A stretch of DNA of 5,240 nucleotides from Clostridiales bacterium. Its GTDB lineage: Bacteria > Bacillota_A > Clostridia > Christensenellales > CAG-917. A program made the position numbers and the translations under genes. Under the pieces are notes generated by a model that was not told where the DNA came from, searched no databases, and worked only from the letters and a program-made list of their open reading frames with translations. Of the stretch, positions 1 to 4,914 are shown in pieces. Location: contig JAITEJ010000013.1 of the NCBI GenBank assembly GCA_031282095.1, positions 1-5,240 on the forward strand, given 5' to 3'. Position 1 is the stretch's first letter. Every line of letters begins with the position of its first letter.

Positions 1-1555
1 GTAATCCCGACAATTCCACGTCGTTTTCATATACACCCGCGTCGTCGTCCGCCGTTTTCAATGAAAGGGTGATATTCCGCTTTTCCCGGCTGAACGCGCT
101 GAAATTAAGCAACCGCGTCTTGTCCTTGGAAAAGACGGATTTGTTTAACTTGTAAGTCGACAGACAAGCGTTATCAGCCGTTATTCCCGTTATGCCCTCA
201 GGTCCCTCCGCCGCGATAACGAAGCCTCCGTCCAGCGATAACCGCTCGCGTTCCGAAACGAACGCGCCGTTCACGCCCGCGCTGCCGGCGTATATAACGC
301 GCTCGGCAAGCGACGGCGCGGCTTCGGCTATGATACCCAACTGTTCGGGAACTTCCGTAACCATGCGGCTCGAGGCTATTATCCCGTCGTTATATAAGGC
401 GTTTGCGTAGACAAACACGCGTCCGTGATTCTTATATACGGGTATCGCGCAGACGATCTCCTTATCAGTAATATCCGCCGTTTGAACGTCCGCTATGCGT
501 TCCCACGTTCTGAGAGTAGGATCAACCTCATTTTCGGACATATAAACTCTGAGTATTTCAATATTGTCATTGACGCGTATGTTTAAAAAAAGCCTGCCCG
601 AGCGGTTTTCAAATTTCAGTTCGGGAAGTACGCGTTCCTCTAACAAGCCGTTTAAGGCGTAATCCAACCACTTCAACGCGCTTTCTATAATATCCGCGCC
701 CAACTGGCTGTCACGCATAGGGCTGATTCCCATCAACGCGTGAGGACTCTGAACAAAGTTTACGATGTCGTAAGCTCTGTCCATATCTCCGTACACAGAA
801 TTACTGCCGGACAAAAAATAAAGCGGACAGCCGATAAACTGCGCGAAGCTCTGCGGAGCAACGCCCGCGATCCAACATTTGTGTTCTTCCGTCATCTCTA
901 TGTTATTAGATGAACCGTACTTAAAATGACCGCTATACTCGGCGTAGCCGCAACCGAACAGCGGCATAACCGCCTTAAGGCGATCGTCGATACCGGCGAC
1001 CTGCCAAGCTATCTGCGCCCCCTCTCTTATACCTACAAGAGCTAGGCGCTCTTTATCCACGAACGCCGTTTCCGAAAGGGCGGTAAGCGCGCGCCGAACC
1101 AGTTTGGTCCATAAAAACCATGTCGTATCACGGGCGCTTTCCGCCACGCGATGCAGGTGACTGCCGGCTTTAAGGAAATTTCCGTATTCCAACGACGGCG
1201 GATAGCAGGTACAACCCTTGTCGGAATCCGACGCCGCCCCCGCATAGTTCAAGACTGCGACCGCAATGCCTCTGTCTAAAAACCAATGCAAATAAGACTT
1301 CAAATTAAGCGGCGCGATCGCGGGTAACAAAACGACGGTCGGACGCCTTTCCGCGGCGTCTTCCCACTCCGTTTTGGCATAAATTTTAAAAAAGCCTCGC
1401 ACCTTTCCGTCAGATACGGTTTCCGACGTAAAAAAACACTCGGAAGAGTGGATGCCTTCATGCTCGGAAGTTTTCATAATTGAAAGCTCCACAGGTTCCT
1501 TTACCGGGTTAAAACTTTCCCAGACCTGCAAAGGGGTCAAAAACTTATAACTCAT
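1..1555 (-). CDS. Alpha/beta-hydrolase-fold protein, probable pseudoenzyme (3' end cut by window edge)
   Basis: An open frame of 518 codons runs from ATG at 1555 off the left edge. Residues about 72-305 read as an alpha/beta-hydrolase core of the acetyl-xylan-esterase/dienelactone-hydrolase type: a strand 'PTVVLLPAIAP' (72-82), a strand 'GIAVAVLNYAG' (96-106), then 'DKERLALVGIREG' (167-179) followed by 'AGIDDRLKAVMPLFGCGY' (187-204), which is very like the strand-elbow-helix of that family. The nucleophile elbow, normally G-x-S-x-G, is G-I-R-E-G here, with Arg177 in the Ser place. The acid loop 'SGSNSVYGD' (249-257) has Ser where 'GTND' is usual, and the region where the catalytic His is expected (about 276-286) has no His. 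No other G-x-S-x-G is present. Residues about 310-518 look like beta-rich C-terminal domains ('TLRTWERIADVQ' at 347-358). No signal peptide or membrane helix is seen, so it is probably cytosolic. The GGAGG just upstream fixes the start. Fold is fairly certain; function is unknown and catalysis is doubtful. Confidence 0.8.
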   Translation of the reverse strand, partial: MSYKFLTPLQVWESFNPVKEPVELSIMKTSEHEGIHSSECFFTSETVSDGKVRGFFKIYAKTEWEDAAERRPTVVLLPAIAPLNLKSYLHWFLDRGIAVAVLNYAGAASDSDKGCTCYPPSLEYGNFLKAGSHLHRVAESARDTTWFLWTKLVRRALTALSETAFVDKERLALVGIREGAQIAWQVAGIDDRLKAVMPLFGCGYAEYSGHFKYGSSNNIEMTEEHKCWIAGVAPQSFAQFIGCPLYFLSGSNSVYGDMDRAYDIVNFVQSPHALMGISPMRDSQLGADIIESALKWLDYALNGLLEERVLPELKFENRSGRLFLNIRVNDNIEILRVYMSENEVDPTLRTWERIADVQTADITDKEIVCAIPVYKNHGRVFVYANALYNDGIIASSRMVTEVPEQLGIIAEAAPSLAERVIYAGSAGVNGAFVSERERLSLDGGFVIAAEGPEGITGITADNACLSTYKLNKSVFSKDKTRLLNFSAFSREKRNITLSLKTADDDAGVYENDVELSGL

Positions 1556-1770
1556 AGTCCTCCGGCGGCTATCGTTCCGAATAGACCGCTTCAATCAAAC
1601 TTACGGCGAAAATACTGCGGCAAGAACTCCGCTTTTAATTTCACTACAAGTCTACCGGCTACGCGGCGCTTAAAAAGCGCCTCCGCCCCGCAAAACGACA
1701 TCGGACAGAGCAAGACTTACCCGTACGCACCGCGTTCACGGACGGATACGCCGCAAACGCACGCCGACCG
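1556..1770 (-). promoter_or_regulatory. Long, probably structured 5' leader of the hydrolase-like gene
   Basis: If transcription begins from the promoters near 1777-1841, the leader is roughly 215-250 nt. It contains a perfect 7-bp stem with a 3-nt loop at 1665-1681 (GGCGCTT/AAGCGCC). Outside it lie AAGTCT (1648-1653) and AGACTT (1713-1718), which are exact complements and could close a larger nested structure. No T-run follows the hairpin on either strand, so it is not a terminator. I do not recognise it as a known riboswitch class. No convincing gene is seen here. Confidence 0.35.
1559..1563 (-). promoter_or_regulatory. Ribosome binding site of the hydrolase-like gene, unusually close to its start
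   Basis: A perfect GGAGG lies only 3 nt before the ATG at 1555. This is shorter than the usual 5-9 nt. The next in-frame ATG (codon 27) has no comparable site, so the start at 1555 is kept, although initiation may be weak or tuned. Confidence 0.6.
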
Positions 1771-1776
1771 AGCCTT

Positions 1777-1785
1777 ATTATATCA
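1777..1785 (-). promoter_or_regulatory. Extended -10 promoter (proximal) for the hydrolase-like gene
   Basis: Reading the minus strand, TGATATAAT gives a perfect -10 hexamer (TATAAT at 1777-1782) with the TG-n extension. The sequence about 17 nt further upstream does not resemble TTGACA, as is common for extended -10 promoters. Predicted start of transcription is near 1770. Confidence 0.5.
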
Positions 1786-1813
1786 ACCCTCTTAAGTTAT
1801 AATCCCTTTTATT

Positions 1814-1841
1814 ATTATAACACGCGCGTGAAGAAAGGCAA
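1814..1841 (-). promoter_or_regulatory. Sigma-70-type promoter (distal) for the hydrolase-like gene
   Basis: On the minus strand TTGCCT (1836-1841) is followed after 16 nt by a perfect TATAAT (1814-1819). It lies about 35 nt upstream of the proximal candidate, so the gene may have two starts. It also means the hydrolase-like gene need not depend on read-through from pit and the DUF47 gene. Confidence 0.5.
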
Positions 1842-2027
1842 GCATATATTCGGAAAAACAAATATAATCTGATTATTCCGCGGTTATCCGCTAACCTTGC
1901 CCGCCGCCCGCGAAACTTAAATTCACGTCTTCCGTAATATCTAACAGGAATTCTATACCGGCGCCGGCTGCCGGCGGCGGCTTTCAACGTTCCGCATCAA
2001 ACTGCAACCTTCGACAAACAAGTCCTC

Positions 2028-2060
2028 CGCGGTGTCGGCAATGCCTACGTCGCGGTTAAG
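2028..2060 (-). repeat. Third, most decayed copy of the DUF47 gene 3'-end repeat
   Basis: The minus strand here reads, in one frame, 'RLNRDVGIADTAEDL', resembling 'HLNHTADIADAAMDYL' at the end of the intact DUF47 protein. At DNA level GCGGTGTCGGCAATG and GGTTAAG match the intact copy at 2232-2263 with small gaps. A stop lies 7 codons upstream of this stretch in the same frame, so it is a remnant, not a gene. Sequence between about 1842 and 2027 holds GC-rich small palindromes (CCGGCGCCGG at 1958-1967) but nothing else I can identify. Confidence 0.45.
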
Positions 2061-2174
2061 ACGGCTGCAGTTTTTAAGGGTTTACGACGTACTGAAATAT
2101 CCGGGCGTTTAAATTTCCGCTCCTTGATTTATGTCCGCAGCGGCGTCCGCCGTCGCTTGGGCGGTACGATTAAG
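2058..2174 (-). repeat. Second copy of the DUF47 gene 3'-end repeat (pseudogene-like remnant)
   Basis: The minus strand encodes 'LNRTAQATADAAADI' out of frame with the DUF47 gene, next to its stop. It matches 'LNHTADIADAAMDY' of that protein; a hand count gives about 29 of 42 bases with one 3-nt gap. The similarity continues past the coding part: plus-strand 2058-2105 aligns with 2172-2220, which covers the true stop codon and its downstream flank (shared ACT.AAATATCC, TTTAC and TTTTTA.GG blocks). Unit spacing is 89 bp from the intact copy to this one and 114 bp to the next. The extra length is about 25 bp near 2105-2130. Confidence 0.5.
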
Positions 2175-2263
2175 AACGCAGTGATTTTTAGGTTTTACAT
2201 CTTGACTAAAATATCCAGCAGATAATCCATAGCGGCGTCGGCTATGTCGGCGGTATGGTTAAG
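2172..2263 (-). repeat. First (coding) unit of the DUF47 gene 3'-end repeat
   Basis: This is the template unit. It contains the last 22 codons of the intact DUF47 gene, its stop at 2195-2197, and about 20 nt of downstream flank. Diverged copies follow at 2058-2174 and 2028-2060. Confidence 0.5.
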
Positions 2264-2785
2264 ATGACGGTAGATCTCGCGATATTTAAAGATTGTGCGG
2301 AAGTCCTCATTTTCAAACAGATCGGCAAGCGCCGAATAGCTGCGCTTCCCAACCTCGTTCTCCATTCGTTTTACACGAAATGCCTCATCCTCCGCAATAT
2401 TGCGGTGTTGTTCCATATTCTGAACCGCCTTTTTTATATGCGACGCCATCTCAAACAGCAGACGCGTCATATCTTTCATATCCTGATTAGGAACAAGCTT
2501 AAACAAACGTATTTCGTCTACGGAAGTTTTGGCATAGTCTATTATATCGTCCAGCAACCGCGACAGGTTAAAAAGATCCTCTCGGTTTAACGGCGTAATA
2601 AATGTTCGGTTGATTTCGTCTATCATGATACGGCGCACCATGTCGGCGTCGTCCTCAAGCTGTATTATCTCATCGGCGAGCTTATCGTCGAAAGTATTGC
2701 AATAGTCGTGCAGTTTTTTCATACACCTAAGCAAAAAATCGCTTTGTTCGCTTAAAAGATGAAAAAAATTTATCGGTTTTCTCAT
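2195..2785 (-). CDS. DUF47 / PhoU-like accessory protein of Pit phosphate transporter
   Basis: The 196-residue product matches the DUF47 (Pit accessory, PhoU-fold) family in length and motifs, and should be an all-helical cytosolic bundle. Visible landmarks are an acidic 'LEDDAD' (43-48), which sits at the family's first metal-binding E..xxD position, the signature 'TFITPLNREDL' (61-71), 'LLDDIIDYAKTS' (78-88), 'MENEVGKRSY' (141-150), and the last helix 'KYREIYRHLNHTADIADAAMD' split as 167-174 and 175-187. Family knowledge: these proteins are encoded beside Pit permeases and are thought to modulate them, probably by metal-dependent dimerisation. This gene follows pit on the same strand after 203 nt; in many genomes the DUF47 gene comes first. 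The start at 2785 is set by AGGTGA about 7 nt upstream, with a stronger AAGGAGG at 2800-2806 lying rather far (14 nt). No terminator follows, and diverged copies of its own 3' end do. Confidence 0.9.
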   Translation of the reverse strand: MRKPINFFHLLSEQSDFLLRCMKKLHDYCNTFDDKLADEIIQLEDDADMVRRIMIDEINRTFITPLNREDLFNLSRLLDDIIDYAKTSVDEIRLFKLVPNQDMKDMTRLLFEMASHIKKAVQNMEQHRNIAEDEAFRVKRMENEVGKRSYSALADLFENEDFRTIFKYREIYRHLNHTADIADAAMDYLLDILVKM

Positions 2786-2988
2786 GGATTATTCACCTGC
2801 CTCCTTAAAATATGTCGATCGTGTTTTGCGTTTAACGGTTTTTAATACGCCGGACATCCGCCGCTACGATCTTTCGCCGCTTCGTTGATTCTTCTCTGCG
2901 TTACTGATTACGCACGCGGGCTAAAACCGTCTTGCAGAACTATATAAAAACGAAATTCTAAAAGTCCTTTAAACGGAGGTTACTGTCT
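2786..2988 (-). other. 203-nt spacer between pit and the DUF47 gene
   Basis: I see no gene, no clear terminator and no convincing promoter here. There is one modest inverted repeat at about 2894-2911 (TGCGT ... ACGCA). Pit and the DUF47 gene may therefore share a transcript despite the long gap. The only strong signals are the ribosome binding site candidates of the DUF47 gene at its 2793-2806 end. Confidence 0.4.
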
Positions 2989-4023
2989 TTACAAGCCCAT
3001 AAAAACTTTCGCGATAAGCAGGTATACGGACGCGCCCAAACCCGCCGCGAACGGTAAAGTGGCGAACCAACTCAAAATTATACGCCCCGCCGTATTCCAG
3101 CGAACTCCCGACTTACGTTCGGCGGCGCCTACGCCCATAATTGAGGACGCCATAATCTGCCCGGTGCTTACGGGTACGCCCAGAGCGGAAGCGGTGATCA
3201 TTACGGACGTGGTGGTGATTTGCGCCGCTAAAGAATGCACGGGGCGCATTGAGAAGATTTTATGCCCCAGAGTGTTGACGATGCGGAAACCGCCCAACAG
3301 TAAGCCCGCGGTCAACGCCGCCGCGAAAAGACATATAAGTATAAACGCGGCGGATCGCCCGGGGGCGTCCGCTGCGCCGACAAGGGAAGCGAGGATAAAA
3401 ACGCCTAGACTTTTTTGAGTGTTGTTTGTGCTGAACGCGCCCGCTAAAATGACGGTGTTGATACGCTGTAAGATCCGAACCGCCTTTTCCGCGCCGCGCA
3501 TTTCCAGACGGATCCCTATTTTTTTAATAAGACTCATAAGAAAATAACCCAGCATAAGTCCGATTACCGGGGCTAACATGACCATTAATATCACTTTAAC
3601 CGCCACATTCGACCATTGTACGGCATGAAACCCGAACGCTGCGAGTCCCGACCCGATAATGCCGCCCATTAGCGTATGGGACGTACTGTTGGGAAGCTTG
3701 AAAAAATATGTGGTGAAACCCCAAATCAAAGCGGCGACAAGCCCTGAAAGCACGAATGCAAAACCCTTGATTGGTTGTATGCCGTCGAACGCGCCGGTAT
3801 ATATCAACCCGGTGCTTACCGTACCGGCGATTGCCTTATATCCTATCGCGTAGAGAATCAGTGGAACGGCGAACTTCGCGGCGGCGGCGAGCAAAATCGC
3901 GCGTTTCGGTTTGAAGGCGTGTGTGACCATCGCGGTCGCGACCGCGTTTGAGCCGTCGTTTAAGCCCATATAAAATGTGTAAAAACAGAGCAATATAAGG
4001 ATTGCCGCCCCGAAACCGTTCAC
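2989..4023 (-). CDS. pit: Pit-family inorganic phosphate permease, C-terminal motifs altered
   Basis: This 344-residue integral membrane protein belongs to the PiT family (PF01384), which takes up phosphate, often as a metal-phosphate complex, with H+ or Na+. The first inverted repeat is intact: 'MGLNDGSNAVATAMVTH' (19-35, the G-x-N-D signature) and 'LPNSTSH' (110-116). The cytoplasmic loop lies near 164-190. The second repeat is recognisable but changed: 'AFSTNNTQKSLG' (196-207) where relatives have A-F-S-H-G-x-N-D-A-Q-K, and 'VPVSTGQIMASSIMGVGAA' (283-301) where P-V-S-T-T-H is usual. Lys50 occupies a site where many relatives have Glu. About ten hydrophobic helices are visible, and the length is normal for bacterial members. 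The start is GTG at 4023, directly after an in-frame TAA. A later ATG (codon 19) would delete the first helix, so GTG is preferred. A strong promoter lies upstream, and the DUF47 gene is downstream. Family is certain; transport competence is less so. Confidence 0.92.
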   Translation of the reverse strand: MNGFGAAILILLCFYTFYMGLNDGSNAVATAMVTHAFKPKRAILLAAAAKFAVPLILYAIGYKAIAGTVSTGLIYTGAFDGIQPIKGFAFVLSGLVAALIWGFTTYFFKLPNSTSHTLMGGIIGSGLAAFGFHAVQWSNVAVKVILMVMLAPVIGLMLGYFLMSLIKKIGIRLEMRGAEKAVRILQRINTVILAGAFSTNNTQKSLGVFILASLVGAADAPGRSAAFILICLFAAALTAGLLLGGFRIVNTLGHKIFSMRPVHSLAAQITTTSVMITASALGVPVSTGQIMASSIMGVGAAERKSGVRWNTAGRIILSWFATLPFAAGLGASVYLLIAKVFMGL

Positions 4024-4041
4024 TTATTCGTCGTCCCTCAT
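4024..4041 (-). other. Possible 5-codon mini-ORF abutting the pit start
   Basis: On the minus strand an ATG at 4041 opens 'MRDDE', whose TAA (4026-4024) touches the GTG start of pit. The GAGGG inside it (4035-4039) is also the only ribosome-binding-like sequence for pit, 11 nt from the GTG. Stop-to-start reinitiation is possible. It may equally be chance. Confidence 0.25.
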
Positions 4042-4085
4042 TCCGTTTAGACAAAAAAATCACTTTACTTAAACAGAGTACCAAT

Positions 4086-4114
4086 AATATATATCCGTTC
4101 CGGCGGTTTGTCAA
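4086..4114 (-). promoter_or_regulatory. Sigma-70/sigma-A promoter of pit
   Basis: The minus strand carries a perfect TTGACA (-35, 4109-4114), a 17-nt spacer, and TATATT (-10, 4086-4091). Transcription should begin near 4079, giving a leader of about 55 nt before the GTG. I could not define a Pho box around it. The near-consensus boxes suggest a strong basal promoter. Confidence 0.8.
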
Positions 4115-4197
4115 CACCGATTTTCAGATATGACGGCTTTTTACGCAAAATTTCGTTGAATTTATTTGTGATTTTCTAAAAATATCCTCTCAAACGG

Positions 4198-4226
4198 TTG
4201 TAAAAATTCACGTTATATGTTAAAAT
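4198..4226 (+). promoter_or_regulatory. Sigma-70/sigma-A promoter of secG
   Basis: TTGTAA (4198-4203), 17 nt, then TAAAAT (4221-4226). Predicted transcription start is near 4233, leaving a leader of about 128 nt before secG. It is divergent from the pit promoter; the two -35 boxes are about 84 bp apart. Confidence 0.7.
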
Positions 4227-4256
4227 TCTTTAGCATATGAGAAAGACGGAGGCGAA

Positions 4257-4310
4257 ATGTGCCGCAAGTCGAGGCTTTGCAATCATAAGCCGGATCTTCC
4301 GGCTATATAA
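4257..4310 (+). CDS. Candidate 17-residue leader peptide upstream of secG
   Basis: An ATG at 4257 preceded by a perfect GGAGG (4248-4252, 4 nt apart) opens a short frame encoding MCRKSRLCNHKPDLPAI, ending in TAA at 4308-4310, 50 nt before secG. The peptide is basic, with two Cys and two Pro. It is not a run of one amino acid, so it does not look like a classical amino-acid attenuator, and at 17 residues it would not emerge from the ribosome, unlike SecM, MifM or VemP. The last codons lie inside a perfect hairpin (4288-4304). Its frame differs from secG. I do not recognise it from any described family. Translation is likely from the ribosome binding site alone; a regulatory role is inference. 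Confidence 0.4.
   Translation: MCRKSRLCNHKPDLPAI
4288..4304 (+). promoter_or_regulatory. Hairpin 1 in the secG leader
   Basis: AGCCGGA (4288-4294), loop TCT, TCCGGCT (4298-4304): a perfect 7-bp stem covering the last sense codons of the candidate leader peptide. No T-run follows, so it is not a terminator. TCTTCC (4295-4300) could alternatively pair with GGAGGA (4347-4352), the secG ribosome binding site, with one G-U pair. Confidence 0.45.
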
Positions 4311-4322
4311 AACAAACGATAA

Positions 4323-4345
4323 CCGCAGGGATAATTCCCGTGCGG
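4323..4345 (+). promoter_or_regulatory. Hairpin 2 immediately before the secG ribosome binding site
   Basis: CCGCA and GGGA (4323-4331) pair with TCCC and TGCGG (4336-4339, 4341-4345) around a TAAT loop with one bulged G. It ends directly against the CGGAGG of secG (4346-4351). The right arm TGCGGC (4341-4346) can also pair perfectly with GCCGCA (4261-4266) at the start of the leader peptide, so the two states compete. Confidence 0.45.
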
Positions 4346-4360
4346 CGGAGGATTGTTTAA

Positions 4361-4678
4361 ATGTCAGTCGATTTATTCATGCAAACACTGATCGCCGCGA
4401 GCGGCGTCGCCGGCGGCGGTATTGATTACGAAGTGCGTCAGGCGGTGAGCGCCGCGCTCATTATATTAATGGTGGTTTTTTCTGTCGCTATGATCGTGGT
4501 GGTCATGATGCAGAAATCCACCGCCGACAACGTAAGCGCTATTACCGGCGCGACCGACACCTATTACGGAAAGAATAAAAAACAAACCGGCGAAAGCGTA
4601 AAAAAGAGAATTACTTTTATAATTTTCGGTCTGTTGCTTGTCACATCGGTTGTATTCTTCATAATCAGGGTTGTATAA
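4361..4678 (+). CDS. secG: Preprotein translocase subunit SecG
   Basis: This 105-residue protein has the SecG layout: two membrane helices (about 32-50 and 85-103) joined by a short loop with the family features 'VVMMQKSTADNVSAITG' (47-63; the Gln after helix 1 and the I-x-G are typical), 'DTYYGKNK' (66-73), and a basic 'KKR' (81-83) before helix 2. SecG is the auxiliary subunit of SecYEG in the inner membrane and supports SecA-driven export. The start is set by CGGAGG (4346-4351) 9 nt before ATG. The N-terminus is about 25-30 residues longer than in many SecG proteins, and is Gly/Ala-rich near 12-20. In-frame ATG codons further on (7, 37) lack a comparable ribosome binding site. It appears monocistronic, with its own promoter, a structured leader and a terminator. 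Confidence 0.92.
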   Translation: MSVDLFMQTLIAASGVAGGGIDYEVRQAVSAALIILMVVFSVAMIVVVMMQKSTADNVSAITGATDTYYGKNKKQTGESVKKRITFIIFGLLLVTSVVFFIIRVV

Positions 4679-4708
4679 ACGGTTGCGTAAAACAATGCTA
4701 AACGGGAG

Positions 4709-4744
4709 CGGTGCTTTTTGAAATTCAAAAGCGCCGTTTTTTTT
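4709..4744 (+). terminator. Rho-independent terminator of secG
   Basis: A stem CGGTGCTTTT (4709-4718) pairs with AAAAGCGCCG (4727-4736), including one T-G pair, around a short TGAAATTC loop, followed by eight T residues (4737-4744). It starts 31 nt after the secG stop, so secG should end separately from the next gene. Confidence 0.9.
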
Positions 4745-4794
4745 AAGGCAGAACGGCAAAAAAATCACGCGGGCGGCAAAAAACGTTTCGCGAA

Positions 4795-4823
4795 TTATCG
4801 GACGTTTGTACGCCGTATATAAT
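4795..4823 (+). promoter_or_regulatory. Probable promoter of the basic repeat-protein gene
   Basis: A perfect TATAAT (4818-4823) lies 17 nt after a poor -35 (TTATCG, 4795-4800). Upstream are two A-tracts, each in the word CGGCAAAAAA (4754 and 4774), spaced 20 bp, about two helical turns. This suits an UP-element or bent-DNA contribution that could offset the weak -35. Predicted start is near 4830, giving a leader of about 80 nt. Confidence 0.45.
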
Positions 4824-4853
4824 TTGCGCGAAGCCTATTAAATAAAAATAATG

Positions 4854-4894
4854 ATCATGAGTAAACCATGATAAGGAAATGCGGAATGATCCGC
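4854..4894 (+). promoter_or_regulatory. Two small hairpins in the leader of the basic repeat-protein gene
   Basis: ATCATG (4854-4859) pairs with CATGAT (4867-4872) across a 7-nt loop. GCGGA (4881-4885) pairs with TCCGC (4890-4894) across ATGA. Both lie between the predicted transcription start and the ribosome binding site; neither has a following T-run. Confidence 0.3.
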
Positions 4895-4914
4895 TTAAAA
4901 CAAGGATAAAATGA
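4879..4914 (+). other. Possible 11-codon mini-ORF overlapping the next start by ATGA
   Basis: ATG at 4879 opens 'MRNDPLKTRIK', and its TGA (4912-4914) overlaps the ATG at 4911 in the classic ATGA arrangement of translational coupling. Its upstream AAGG (4873-4876) is only 2 nt from the ATG, so initiation there is doubtful. The spacing of the overlap is suggestive but could be chance. Confidence 0.25.

Noticed and set aside
192..410. Plus-strand open frame of 72 codons
   Set aside because: It is antisense to the continuous hydrolase-like frame, has no ribosome binding site, and gives an ordinary shadow composition.
1665..1681. Perfect hairpin as a terminator
   Set aside because: No T-run follows on either strand, so it is treated as leader structure.
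1778..1987. Minus-strand open frame of 69 codons in the gap
   Set aside because: It is Arg-rich with no recognisable domain and no ribosome binding site, and it spans the promoter boxes of the hydrolase-like gene.
1940..2194. Terminator after the DUF47 gene
   Set aside because: GC-rich palindromes such as 1958-1967 are present, but none is followed by a T-run on the minus strand.
2255..2590. Plus-strand frames of 111 and 65 codons
   Set aside because: Both are antisense to the clearly conserved DUF47 gene.
2930..2975. Promoter for the DUF47 gene inside the spacer (TATAGT-like box on the minus strand)
   Set aside because: No acceptable -35 at 16-18 nt, and AT-rich words like this are expected by chance.
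3059..3418. Plus-strand frame of 119 codons
   Set aside because: It is antisense to the conserved pit gene; its length follows from GC-rich codons on the other strand.
4237..4425. Frame of 62 codons overlapping the secG start
   Set aside because: Its ATG lies only a few bases after the predicted transcription start and has no ribosome binding site, and its Arg-rich end is out of frame with secG. The 17-codon frame from 4257 is better supported.
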